From positions 35,839 through 99,838 of the forward strand of contig DASTKT010000140.1 of assembly GCA_035715725.1 (NCBI GenBank): a DNA stretch of 64,000 nucleotides. The letters run 5' to 3'. A model generated the notes under the pieces. The model saw only the letters and a list, made by a program, of their open reading frames with translations. It was not told the origin of the DNA and did not search any database. How positions within the stretch are numbered: position 1 is the first letter of the stretch; the number at the start of each line of letters is the position of its first letter. Made by a program: the position numbers and the translations under genes. This document shows positions 29,761 through 38,607 of this stretch, one piece after another. Origin of the DNA: JADGGV01 sp035715725 (GTDB lineage Bacteria > Gemmatimonadota > Gemmatimonadetes > Longimicrobiales > RSA9).

Positions 29761-30645
29761 ATGGCAGGGCCGGTCGCCTCGCTCGCGCTGCTGCTGCACG
29801 GCGGGGACTTCTCCTGGACGAAGTTCGACGTCCACTGGAGCACGCTCATCGGTACGGCGCTCTTCACGGGCGCCTACCTCCGGGCGGTCGGCCCGCTCCG
29901 CGCGCGCCACGGCTGGGCCCGGACGATCTCGCCGTGGCGCGTCGCCTCGTTCCTGGCGGGGAGCGCGATCCTCGTCCTCTCGCTGAACGGGCCGCTGCAC
30001 GATCTCGGCGACAACTTCCTGTTCAGCGCCCACATGGTGCAGCACCTCCTGCTCACGCTGGTGGTGCCGCCGCTCTGGCTCATCGGCACGCCCGACTGGC
30101 TCTACCGCCCGCTGCTCGAGCGGCCGGCGGTCCGGAGCACGGCGCGCGTGCTGACGCAGCCGCTCGTCGCGTTCGGAATCTACAACGTGATCTTCGCGGC
30201 GTGGCACGTCCCGCGGATGTACGAGCTGGCGCTCGAGCACCACGCCATCCACATCGTGCAGCACCTGCTCTTCATCGCGTCCGCCGTGCTGGTCTGGTGG
30301 CCGGCCGTGGACCCGGTGCCGGAACTCAGCCGGATGGGAGCGCCGCTGCGCGTGCTCTACCTGTTCGCCATCGGCGTGCCGATGTCGGTGATCTCCGCGC
30401 TGATCTCGCTCTCCGGCACGATCCTCTACCCGTGGTACTCGGTGCAGCCGCGCGTGCTCGGCATCTCGCCGATGGACGACCAGCAGCTCGGGGGCCTGAT
30501 CATGTGGATCCCGGGCGGGCTCGTCCCGTGGGTCGCGATCAGCATCGTGTTCTTCCGCTGGGCGAACCGCGAGGAGCGGGAGGAGGAGCAGCAGCGCGAG
30601 CCGGTGCCGGGCGCGGCCGGGGCCGGCGGCGCGGTCGCCGGGTAG
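29761..30645 (+). CDS. ctaG: CtaG-family cytochrome c oxidase assembly protein
   Basis: 294 residues from the ATG at 29761 (an in-frame GTG at 29752 precedes it). Seven hydrophobic helices; characteristic AHMVQHLLLTLVVPPLWLIG, HAIHIVQHLLFIASAVLVWWP, and QQLGGLIMWIPGGLVPW. This is the caa3_CtaG family needed for maturation of the oxidase. A charged, Glu/Arg-rich cytoplasmic tail ends the protein. 13 bp after coxD; last gene of the operon. Confidence 0.92.
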   Translation: MAGPVASLALLLHGGDFSWTKFDVHWSTLIGTALFTGAYLRAVGPLRARHGWARTISPWRVASFLAGSAILVLSLNGPLHDLGDNFLFSAHMVQHLLLTLVVPPLWLIGTPDWLYRPLLERPAVRSTARVLTQPLVAFGIYNVIFAAWHVPRMYELALEHHAIHIVQHLLFIASAVLVWWPAVDPVPELSRMGAPLRVLYLFAIGVPMSVISALISLSGTILYPWYSVQPRVLGISPMDDQQLGGLIMWIPGGLVPWVAISIVFFRWANREEREEEQQREPVPGAAGAGGAVAG

Positions 30646-30692
30646 CCGGGCGCCGCCGCAGCGGCGCGCCGGGCTCTGTCTTCCGGAGGCGA

Positions 30693-30729
30693 GAACGGCC
30701 CGGGCATCCACGAGGTGCCCGGGCCGTTC
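30693..30729. terminator. Bidirectional terminator between ctaG and the duplicated membrane protein
   Basis: A perfect 14-bp stem (30693-30706 with 30716-30729) with a 9-nt loop, in the 126-bp gap between two convergent genes. Confidence 0.75.
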
Positions 30730-30771
30730 CGCGTCCGGCGCGCGCCGAGTGGCCGGCGTCGATCGCCGGCG

Positions 30772-31725
30772 CTACACCGGCTCCTCCAGCCCGTGCAGCC
30801 GCTCGCGCAGCACGGGGTGCGCGCGCCAGAGGTAGACCCCTATGACGGCGGCGCTCATGAGGTTACCGACGGCGATGGTCCACCACGCGACCGCGCCGAG
30901 GATCCAGTTCGCGGCGATGGCGACGATGCCGATGAAGAACGTCTCGAACGTGACGAAGAGGAGGGCCAGCGCCAGGAGGAGCGGCGGCGACTCCTCCATG
31001 CCGCGGAAGATCGCGGCGGTGAGGATGCCGACGGCGATGAAGGCGGCGTAGTGGACGAGCGTGTAGCCGGCGGCGGTCGCCACGTCGCGCTGGACTTCGG
31101 GGACGGCACGGGCGCCGTAGAAGATCGCCGAGCCCAGCGCCTCGGGGGTGAAGAGCGGGCGATGGCTGGCGGCATCGACGATGAGGAACCAGATGGCGAC
31201 GGTGGTGGCGCCCAGGACCCCCGCGATGATCCCCTCGCGCACGATCCGGTTGCGCAGCATGTGGTGGAGCCACCCCTCGCGGCTCACCGGGCCGGCCGCG
31301 CCCAGGTACAGCATCATCGCCATGCCGGCGAGCACGCAGCCGGCCAGCACGGTCGGCCAGCCCAGCTCGGCGACCATGTTCCTGCCGCTGGCGATCAGAC
31401 CGGCGTAGAACACCAGGTCGAAGAGCAGGAAGCCGACGACGGCGCCGAAGAGGATGCCCCCGGCCAGCGGCACGGTCCCGAGCAGGAGCGCCGTGAGGAT
31501 GCCGAGGACCACGAACGCGGCGTAATGGACGAGCGTGTATGCGGCGACCTGGCTGGCCCCGGTACCGATGACGTCGAGGTCGAGCATGGCGCTCGCGAGG
31601 AAGTGGGGGGTGTAGAACGGCCGGCCGGCGATCCAGTCGATGATCAGGAACCAGAGGGCGACGACCGTGGCGGCGATGGCGCCGGCGATGGCGCCGCGGA
31701 GGACGAGGCGGGACGTACGCGACAC
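30772..31725 (-). CDS. Internally duplicated polytopic membrane protein
   Basis: 317 residues, about eight hydrophobic segments. The two halves are homologous: RGAIAGAIAATVVALWFLII..GRPFYTPHFLASAM near the start is matched by REGIIAGVLGATTVAIWFLIV..HRPLFTPEALGSAIF near residue 165, and AAYTLVHYAAFVVLGILTALL by AAGYTLVHYAAFIAVGILTAAI. Family not recognised. It lies 48 bp after the heme O synthase on the same strand and next to the oxidase genes, so a role in respiration or membrane transport is possible but unproven. Confidence 0.8.
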   Translation of the reverse strand: MSRTSRLVLRGAIAGAIAATVVALWFLIIDWIAGRPFYTPHFLASAMLDLDVIGTGASQVAAYTLVHYAAFVVLGILTALLLGTVPLAGGILFGAVVGFLLFDLVFYAGLIASGRNMVAELGWPTVLAGCVLAGMAMMLYLGAAGPVSREGWLHHMLRNRIVREGIIAGVLGATTVAIWFLIVDAASHRPLFTPEALGSAIFYGARAVPEVQRDVATAAGYTLVHYAAFIAVGILTAAIFRGMEESPPLLLALALLFVTFETFFIGIVAIAANWILGAVAWWTIAVGNLMSAAVIGVYLWRAHPVLRERLHGLEEPV

Positions 31726-31773
31726 GAGGGCCTCCGGATCCAGGAAACGGGCCGGCGCCTCGGCACCGGCGGA

Positions 31774-32694
31774 TCAGCGTGGCAGCTTGTCGACCACCAT
31801 GAGGATCAGGAGGGCTGGCAAATAGAGTACCGACGCGAGGAAGAGGTGGCGCGCGCTCCGGTCCGTGCGTCGCCGGAACACCGTCGCCGAGAAGAGGACG
31901 AGCCCGGCGCCGAGGAGGACGGCACCGGCGAGGTAGACGCTTCCGGTGAGGCCGACGAGCGTCGGCACGACGCTGACGAGGGTCAGTGCGAAGGCGTAGT
32001 TCACGCTCTGGATCGCGGTGGCGCTGCCGTCCGGGTCGGCGAGCGAGAGCATGACGAAGCCGCCCCGCCGGTAGTCGTCGCGGAACATCCAGGCGAGCGC
32101 CAGGAAGTGCGGGATCTGCCAGAGGAAGAGGATGCCGAAGAGCGCCCAGCCGCCGGGCGCGGCGAGGCTCCCGCCGGCGCCGACCCAGCCCGCGAGCACG
32201 GGGAGCGCGCCGGGCACGGCGCCCACGAGCGTGGAGAGCGAGCTGACGCGCTTGAGCGGCGTGTAGACGAAGTCGTACGAGACGAGTGTGAGCGCGACGA
32301 CGATCGCGCACGCCGGGTTCACGAACGCCCAGAGGTAGGCGACGCTCGCGACGGCGAGCGCCAGCGCGAACGCGAGCGCCTCGGGCGCCGAGAGGCGGCC
32401 CGACGGCAGCGGGCGCCGGCGCGTGCGGACCATGCGGGCGTCGGCGTCGCGTTCGAGGTACTGGTTGATCGCGCTGGCGGCGCTGGCGGCGGCGGCGGTG
32501 CCGAGGACGGTGTGCAGGAGCGCGGCGAAGTCGATGGGGCCGCGGCTGCCGAGGTAGAAGCCGGCGGCAGCCGTGAGCGCGACGAGGCGGGTGATCCCCG
32601 GCTTCGTCAGCTCGACGAAGGCGGACACCCGCGCCCGCACACCCGGCTGCGCCGCGGGCGGGTCGGCCGCCATCCTCGCTTCTGCAACGCTCAT
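31774..32694 (-). CDS. ctaB: Protoheme IX farnesyltransferase (heme O synthase)
   Basis: 306 residues from the ATG at 32694. UbiA-superfamily fold with about nine helices. First Asp-rich site NQYLERDADARMVRTRRRPLP, second YDFVYTPLKRVSSLSTLVGAVPGALP; also FLWQIPHFLALAWMFRDDYRRGGFVML. Adds the farnesyl group to heme B, giving heme O, the substrate of the ctaA product encoded about 8 kb away. A much longer upstream open frame (to 32850) is not supported. Confidence 0.94.
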   Translation of the reverse strand: MSVAEARMAADPPAAQPGVRARVSAFVELTKPGITRLVALTAAAGFYLGSRGPIDFAALLHTVLGTAAAASAASAINQYLERDADARMVRTRRRPLPSGRLSAPEALAFALALAVASVAYLWAFVNPACAIVVALTLVSYDFVYTPLKRVSSLSTLVGAVPGALPVLAGWVGAGGSLAAPGGWALFGILFLWQIPHFLALAWMFRDDYRRGGFVMLSLADPDGSATAIQSVNYAFALTLVSVVPTLVGLTGSVYLAGAVLLGAGLVLFSATVFRRRTDRSARHLFLASVLYLPALLILMVVDKLPR

Positions 32695-32946
32695 CTCAGA
32701 CCCCGGCGTCAGCCTCAAGGACGCGGCGCGCCACGGTGCGCAGATCGTGTCCAAGCCGAGGAATGATACGCGATTGGCCGCGGGGTGTAAAGCGCGCGCG
32801 GCGGCTGTGAACGGCACCGGGGCGGGGTTCCGCACCCGTCCGAGCGGCACCGGTCACGCGGTGGTTGCCGGCGGCGCGGGCCGCGCTCAAGTTGTCGGCG
32901 CGGCGCGGCTTAGGGAGCGCCGGTCCCATGTTCGAGGAGACGAGAG

Positions 32947-34950
32947 ATGCGCGGATCCGGACGGGTCGCCCCGCTGCTGTCGCTGATCGTGCTCACGGCG
33001 GCATGCGCGCGAACGCCGGCGCCCGCGCCGCCGGCGCCGACGGCCCGCGCGGACACGACGCGGCCGACCACCGCGCCGGAGGAGCGCTACGACATCCGGC
33101 CGGTGCCCGTGCCGCCGGCCTTCGAGCTGGCGGTGCGCAAGGGGACGCGGACGCAGACGGGGCAGCCGGGCCCGCGCTACTGGCAGCAGCGGGTGAACTA
33201 CTCGATCGACGCGGAGCTCGACCCCAAGACGGCGCGCCTGAACGGCGAAGAGCGGGTCACGTACGTGAACAACTCGCCGGACACGCTGAGCGGGATCGTG
33301 CTGCACCTGTATCAGAACCTGTTCAAGGCGGGGGCGCCGCGGGTGGAGCAGACGCCGGTGACGGGCGGGATGACGCTCGAGCGGGTGATGGTGAACGGCC
33401 AGGCGGCGAAGGAGAGCAACCGCCCGCAGCCGCTCACGTACCGGATCGACGACACGCTGATGGGGCTCGGCTTCGACAAGCCGCTGGCGCCCGGGGACAC
33501 GGCGCGCCTCGAGATCGCCTGGCACTTCACGGTGCCGCCGGCGGGCGCGCCGCGCATGGGCCACGTCGGCCGGGAGCTGTTCGAGATCGCGCAGTGGTAT
33601 CCGCAGGTGGCGGTCTACGACGACGTGAACGACTGGGACACGCACCCCTACCTCGGGCGGGGCGAGTTCTACCTCGAGTACGGCGACTTCGACGTGTCGC
33701 TTACGCTCCCCGAAGGCTACATCGTCGGGGCGACGGGGACGCTGCAGAACCCGGACGAGGTGCTGTCGGACAACGTCCGGCGCCGGCTCGAGGCGGCGAG
33801 CGCCGCCGACACGGTCGTGCACGTGGTGCGGCAGGGCGACTTCGGCGCCGGCACCGCGACGCAGCAGGTCCCCGGCGGCGAGCTGACGTGGCGCTTCCGC
33901 GCGCGCGACGTGCGGGACTTCGCGTGGGCGACGTCCAGCCGCTATCTCTGGGACGCGACGCGGGCCGTCACGCCCGACGCCGACGGCGACGGCAAGCCGG
34001 AGCACGTGCTGGTGCAGGCGCTCTTCCGGCCGGAGGCGCGGACGTGGCGCGAGGCCGTGCGCTACGCGAAGCACGCGCTGACGTTCCACGCCGAGCACTG
34101 GTACCCGTACGTCTACCCGCAGATGACGGTGGCGGAGGGGCCGGAGGGCGGGATGGAGTACCCGATGATCGTCTTCGTTTCCGCGTACTCGGACCCGAAG
34201 GAGCTGTACTCGGTCCTCAACCACGAGATCGGCCACGAGTGGTTCCCGATGATGGTCGGCTCGAACGAGCACGACTTCGCCTGGCAGGACGAGGGGGTGA
34301 ACACGTACATCGAGAACCTGGCGACGCAGGACTTCTTCAAGTCGAAGAACGAGTTCGAGGACGAGATGGCGGAGTACGTCCAGGTCGCCGGGACCGATCA
34401 GGAAGTCGAGATGATGCGCAACGCCGACCTGTACGGCGCGTACATGGGATACGGCGTCGCCTCGTACTTCAAGCCGGGGGTCGCGCTCCGCGCGCTCGGC
34501 ACGGTCATCGGGCCGGACGAGGTCCAGAAGGGGCTGCAGGCGTATGCGAAGCGCTGGTTCCTGAAGCACCCGACGCCGCTCGACTTCTTCAACACGTTCG
34601 ACCAGGTGGCGGGGCAGGACCTGTCCTGGTTCTGGTACCCGTGGTGGTACACGACCCAGACGCTGGACCAGGCCGTCGCCGGCGTGGACACGACGCCGGA
34701 GGGAGCGGGCCAACGAGTGGCCGTCCGCCTCGAGGACCGCGGCGGCCTGCCGATGCCGGTGCTGCTGCGGCTGACGCTCGCCAACGGGCAGACGCAGGAC
34801 GTGAAGGTGCCGGCCTCGGTCTGGCTCCCCGCGAATCGGCACTACACGGAGACGGTGAGCGTGGCGGCGCCCGTGCAGAAGGTGGAGATCGATCCCATGG
34901 AGCTGCTGCCGGATGTGGACCGGGAGAACAACGTCTGGCCGCGGCGGTGA
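32947..34950 (+). CDS. M1-family metallopeptidase, lipoprotein
   Basis: 667 residues. GAGGAGACGAGAG precedes the ATG. Lipoprotein signal (VAPLLSLIVLTAACAR), then Pro/Ala-rich linker. N-terminal beta-sandwich, then the catalytic domain with YPMIVFVSAYSD, zinc motif HEIGHEW (His426, Glu427, His430) and the third ligand in AWQDEGVNTYIENLA. The exopeptidase loop is not the usual GAMEN but GGMEYP, as in the M1 subgroup of large secreted proteins. Predicted to degrade peptides in the periplasm. Confidence 0.92.
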   Translation: MRGSGRVAPLLSLIVLTAACARTPAPAPPAPTARADTTRPTTAPEERYDIRPVPVPPAFELAVRKGTRTQTGQPGPRYWQQRVNYSIDAELDPKTARLNGEERVTYVNNSPDTLSGIVLHLYQNLFKAGAPRVEQTPVTGGMTLERVMVNGQAAKESNRPQPLTYRIDDTLMGLGFDKPLAPGDTARLEIAWHFTVPPAGAPRMGHVGRELFEIAQWYPQVAVYDDVNDWDTHPYLGRGEFYLEYGDFDVSLTLPEGYIVGATGTLQNPDEVLSDNVRRRLEAASAADTVVHVVRQGDFGAGTATQQVPGGELTWRFRARDVRDFAWATSSRYLWDATRAVTPDADGDGKPEHVLVQALFRPEARTWREAVRYAKHALTFHAEHWYPYVYPQMTVAEGPEGGMEYPMIVFVSAYSDPKELYSVLNHEIGHEWFPMMVGSNEHDFAWQDEGVNTYIENLATQDFFKSKNEFEDEMAEYVQVAGTDQEVEMMRNADLYGAYMGYGVASYFKPGVALRALGTVIGPDEVQKGLQAYAKRWFLKHPTPLDFFNTFDQVAGQDLSWFWYPWWYTTQTLDQAVAGVDTTPEGAGQRVAVRLEDRGGLPMPVLLRLTLANGQTQDVKVPASVWLPANRHYTETVSVAAPVQKVEIDPMELLPDVDRENNVWPRR

Positions 34951-34957
34951 TCACGGG

Positions 34958-35243
34958 GCCGGCAGAACGGAAATGTCCACCGCAGAGGCGCGGAGTACGC
35001 AGAGAGCGGCGGGAGCCCCGGCGGGGTGTAGCGTTCGCGGCGAACGCGCCCTCTTACTTGAAATGTTGATCTGGGCTACGCCGGATCCTGCGTCGGAGCC
35101 GGGATCCGGCGTTGGACCCGTGGCCAGTGGATCACCGGTCCAACTTCGAGAATTGTTCGTATCCGACGAAGCGTCTCCGCCCGGCTTTCCGTTGCAGCCT
35201 CCGTGTCCTCTGCGCCTCTGCGGTGAATAAGTTGTTTGCCGGC
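34958..35243. repeat. Snap-back element B with the same hairpin core as element A
   Basis: Inverted arms at 34976-35008 and 35196-35226 share CACCGCAGAGGCGC exactly and then diverge slightly. This arm type is widespread between bacterial genes and generates the spurious FTAEAQRTRRLQ peptides. Between the arms, 35077-35184 repeats the core of element A: GTTGGACC...GGATCACCGGTCCAAC hairpin, CCGGATCC...GGATCCGG hairpin and a shared 3' TCCGCCCGGC-like end. No gene is seen in the 293-bp gap. Confidence 0.7.
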
Positions 35244-35696
35244 ATGTCGCGAAGATTCCGGATCGTCGCCGCCGCGCTGGCCGTGCTCGCGGTGTTCGCC
35301 GGAGGAGGGTGCTCGATCCCGCGCTGGCCGGTGCATGGCACGCTCACCTCGCCTTATGGCCTGCGCGGCTTCTGGCCGGAGCTGCACCGCGGCGTGGACG
35401 TGTCCGTGCCGGACGGCACGCCGGTGCAGGCGATGGAAGGTGGCGTCGTCGAGTTCGCCGGACAGATGAGCGGCTACGGGAACGTCGTCGTGCTGCGGCA
35501 CGGTACGAACCTGGAGACGCTCTACGGGCACCTGTCGCAGATCCGCGTGCGGCAGGGCGAGCGGGTGGAGGGGCGGCAGGTGATCGCGCTGTCGGGCCAC
35601 AGCGGCAACGCCACGGGGCCGCACCTCCACTTCGAGGTGCGGCGCTGGGGGCGGCAGGAGGACCCGGTGCCGCTCCTCGGGGGCGGGCCGCGCTGA
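35244..35696 (+). CDS. M23-family (LytM) peptidoglycan endopeptidase, lipoprotein
   Basis: 150 residues from the ATG at 35244; the longer frame upstream is repeat element B. Lipoprotein signal ending FAGGGC. LytM fold: SPYGLRG, first zinc ligands in HRGVDVSVPDG, GGVVEFAGQMSGYGNVVVLRHG, YGHLSQI, and the second pair in GPHLHFEVRRW. Cleaves peptide cross-links in the cell wall, or acts as an amidase activator if a ligand is lost, but both ligand pairs are intact. Small, single-domain form. Confidence 0.93.
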   Translation: MSRRFRIVAAALAVLAVFAGGGCSIPRWPVHGTLTSPYGLRGFWPELHRGVDVSVPDGTPVQAMEGGVVEFAGQMSGYGNVVVLRHGTNLETLYGHLSQIRVRQGERVEGRQVIALSGHSGNATGPHLHFEVRRWGRQEDPVPLLGGGPR

Positions 35697-35716
35697 ACGA
35701 GATCGGGGGAACGGAG

Positions 35717-37093
35717 ATGCGGCGAACGAGACGTCCGGTGCTGGCCGGAGTGCTGGCGGGCGTGGCGCTGCTGGGCGGCGGCGGAGTGCGCGCCCAGACG
35801 GTGCCGGCGCTGGCGGTGGATCGGTACACGCTGCCGAACGGGCTCGAGGTGATCCTGCACGAGGACCACTCGACGCCGATCGTGGCGGTGAACACGTGGT
35901 ACCACGTCGGCTCGGGGGACGAGAAGCCGGGGCGGACCGGCTTCGCGCACCTCTTCGAGCACATCATGTTCATGGGCTCGGAGCACGTGCCGACGGGCGT
36001 GTTCGACCAGCTCCTGGAGGCGGCGGGCGCGAACAACAACGGCTCGACGACGACGGACCGGACGAACTACTACGAGGTGCTGCCGTCGAACGCGCTCCCG
36101 CTGGCGCTCTGGCTGGATGCGGACCGGATGGGGTTCCTGCTCCCGACCATGGACCAGCCGAAGCTCGACCTGCAGCGCGACGTGGTGAAGAACGAGCGGC
36201 GCGAGCGCTACGACAACGTGCCGTACGGCCACGCCTACGAGACGATTCTCGCGGCGCTCTACCCCGCCGACCACCCGTACCACTGGCCGACGATCGGGTC
36301 GATGGCGGACCTGAGCGCCGCGTCGCTGGAGGACGTGCGGCAGTTCTTCCGGACGTACTACGCGCCGAACAACGCGACGCTGGTCATCGCCGGGGACTTC
36401 GACCCGGACTCGGCGAAGAGCTGGGTGCGGCGCTACTTCGCGGACATCCCGCGAGGCCCGGCGGTGCCGGCGCGCCCGGAGGTGCCGGCGGTGGCGCTGG
36501 CGAGGGACACGGTGCTCGTGCTGGAGGACCGCGTGCAGCTCCCGCGCTACTACGCCGCGTGGCATTCGGCGAAGGCGTTCGCGCCGGACGACGCCGCGCT
36601 GCAGGTACTGGCGTACGTGCTGGCGGGGGACAAGAACTCGCGGCTCTACAAGCGCCTCGTCTACGACCTGCAGGCGGCGCAGAGCGTGGACGCGGAGCAG
36701 GATGGCAGCCGGCTGGACGGGATGTTCCTCCTCGCGATCACGCCGAAGCAGGGGCAGTCGCCGCAGAAGCTCGCGGGGATGGCGGCGGAGGAAATCGCGC
36801 GGGTGGCGAGCCAGGGGATCGAGGAGCGGGAGCTGAAGCGGGCGCAGAACACGATCCGCGCACACTTCCTGGACGAGATCGCGTCCGTGCTGGGGAAGGC
36901 GGACCAGCTCAACTTCTACAACTACTTCGTCGGCACGCCGGAATACGCGCAGCAGGACGCGGCGCGCTTCGACGAGGTGACCGCGGCCGACGTGCAGCGG
37001 GTCGCGAAACAGTATCTCCTGGCGCCGAAGGTGGTGCTGACCGTGGTGCCGGCGGGGCAGCGCGAGCTGGCCGTGAAGGGGGTGACGCCATGA
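35717..37093 (+). CDS. M16-family zinc protease, catalytic subunit
   Basis: 458 residues. Signal peptide (VLAGVLAGVALLGGGGVRAQ). Inverted zinc motif HLFEH (His78, Glu81, His82) with the distal Glu in the NERRERYDNVPYGHAYE region, followed by the NNNGSTTTDRTNYYEVLP block. Clan of mitochondrial processing peptidases/pitrilysins that form clam-shell dimers. Its stop overlaps the start of a second M16 gene (ATGA), so active and inactive halves are made together. Confidence 0.95.
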   Translation: MRRTRRPVLAGVLAGVALLGGGGVRAQTVPALAVDRYTLPNGLEVILHEDHSTPIVAVNTWYHVGSGDEKPGRTGFAHLFEHIMFMGSEHVPTGVFDQLLEAAGANNNGSTTTDRTNYYEVLPSNALPLALWLDADRMGFLLPTMDQPKLDLQRDVVKNERRERYDNVPYGHAYETILAALYPADHPYHWPTIGSMADLSAASLEDVRQFFRTYYAPNNATLVIAGDFDPDSAKSWVRRYFADIPRGPAVPARPEVPAVALARDTVLVLEDRVQLPRYYAAWHSAKAFAPDDAALQVLAYVLAGDKNSRLYKRLVYDLQAAQSVDAEQDGSRLDGMFLLAITPKQGQSPQKLAGMAAEEIARVASQGIEERELKRAQNTIRAHFLDEIASVLGKADQLNFYNYFVGTPEYAQQDAARFDEVTAADVQRVAKQYLLAPKVVLTVVPAGQRELAVKGVTP

Positions 37094-38583
37094 GGCGGGG
37101 GATCCGGCATTCGGGCGCGCTGAGCGCGGCGCTGCTGGGCTTCGGGGCGTGCGGGCGGACGGCGCCGCCGCCGGCGCCCGTGCCGTCGGCCACGGCGCCC
37201 GCCGTCGTCGACACGCCGATGGCGCCGCGGGTGGCGCTGGACCGGAGCAAGGCGCCGGAGCTGGGGGCGCCGCCGTCGCTCAAGGTGCCGCCGGTCGAGA
37301 CACGCGAGCTGTCGAACGGGCTCAAGCTCTACATCGTCGAGCAGCACGAACTGCCGCTGGCGGACCTGGTGCTGGTCGTGAAGAGCGGGAGCGAGGCCGA
37401 CCCGGCGGCGCGGGCCGGCCTCGCGACGCTGACGGCCGACATGCTGACCGAGGGGACGACGTCCCGGACCGGGCTGCAGGTGGCCGACCAGGCGGCGTAC
37501 CTCGGCGTCGATCTGGACGCCGGCGCGGCGTGGGACGCCTCCCGCATCACGCTGCACGCGCCGACGGCGCAACTCGACAGCGCGCTCGCGCTCTTCGCCG
37601 ACGTCGCGCTTCACCCGCGCTTCGACGCGCGGGACCTCGAGCGGCTGCGCAAGGAACGGCTCACGACGCTGCTCCAGCTCCGGGACCGGCCGCCGGCCAT
37701 CGCGGACCTGGCGTACGCATCGATCCTGTTCGGCCCGGCCCACGCCTACGGGCGCCCGACCATCGGGACGGAGGCGACGACGCGGGCGATCCAGCGCGCC
37801 GACCTCCAGCACTTCTACGAGCGGCATTACCGGCCGAACAACGCGGCGCTCATCGTCGTCGGCGACGTGGAGGCCGATGCGGTCACCGCGAAGCTCGAGC
37901 GGCTGCTCGGCGGCTGGACGCAGGCGCCGGTGCGGGAGGCCGCGCTGGGCACGACGCCGGCGCCGAAGCCGGCCACGGTGTACCTGATCGACAAGCCGGG
38001 CGCGCCGCAGTCGTCGATCCGCATCGGCGGGATCGGCGTGCCGCGCTCGACGCCGGACTACTTCGCGATCCAGGTGATGAACACCGTGCTGGGCGGCTCG
38101 TTCACGTCGCGGCTGAACCAGAACCTGCGCGAGGTGCACGGCTACACGTACGGCGCGGGGTCGGGCTTCGGCATGCGGCGCGCGGCCGGCCCGTTCATCG
38201 CGCGGGCGGAGGTCACGGGCACGAAGACGGACTCGTCGCTCGTGCAGTTCCTGAAGGAGCTGAACACGATCCGGAACGACACGGTCCCGACGGCCGAGCT
38301 GGAGAAAGCGAAGCGCTACATCCAGCTCGGGCTACCGGCCGACTTCGAGACGACGCGGGACGTGGCCGGCCAGCTCGTGCCGCTGGTGCTCTACGGCCTG
38401 CCGCTCGACTACTACGGCGGCTACATCCAGAGCGTCGGCCGCGTGACGCAGGCCGACGTGCAGCGTGTAGCGCGGCAGTACATCGATCCGGCGCACTTCA
38501 CGATCGTCGTCGTGGGGGATCGCAAGAGCATCGAGGAAGGCGTGCGGCGGCTGAACGCGGGGGTGGTGGAGGTGCGGAAGTAA
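37090..38583 (+). CDS. M16-family protein lacking the zinc motif, partner subunit
   Basis: 497 residues; lipoprotein signal ending LLGFGAC. M16 fold is clear (ETRELSNGLKLYIVEQHELP, SGSEADPAARAGLATLTADMLTEGT, and VMNTVLGGSFTSRLNQNLREVHGYTYG), but the HxxEH motif is replaced by RAGLATLTADM. In bacterial M16B pairs the second, R/Y-containing subunit binds substrate while the first cleaves; RxHGYTY is present here as in such partners. Translationally coupled to the active subunit. Confidence 0.93.
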   Translation: MRRGIRHSGALSAALLGFGACGRTAPPPAPVPSATAPAVVDTPMAPRVALDRSKAPELGAPPSLKVPPVETRELSNGLKLYIVEQHELPLADLVLVVKSGSEADPAARAGLATLTADMLTEGTTSRTGLQVADQAAYLGVDLDAGAAWDASRITLHAPTAQLDSALALFADVALHPRFDARDLERLRKERLTTLLQLRDRPPAIADLAYASILFGPAHAYGRPTIGTEATTRAIQRADLQHFYERHYRPNNAALIVVGDVEADAVTAKLERLLGGWTQAPVREAALGTTPAPKPATVYLIDKPGAPQSSIRIGGIGVPRSTPDYFAIQVMNTVLGGSFTSRLNQNLREVHGYTYGAGSGFGMRRAAGPFIARAEVTGTKTDSSLVQFLKELNTIRNDTVPTAELEKAKRYIQLGLPADFETTRDVAGQLVPLVLYGLPLDYYGGYIQSVGRVTQADVQRVARQYIDPAHFTIVVVGDRKSIEEGVRRLNAGVVEVRK

Positions 38584-38607
38584 CCGGAGTGCGGCGAGGA
38601 CGCCCAT

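Noticed and set aside
35112..35243. N-terminal extension of the M23 protein
   Set aside because: It is the translated arm of repeat element B (spurious LRVLCASAVNKLF-type peptide); the signal peptide starts at 35244.
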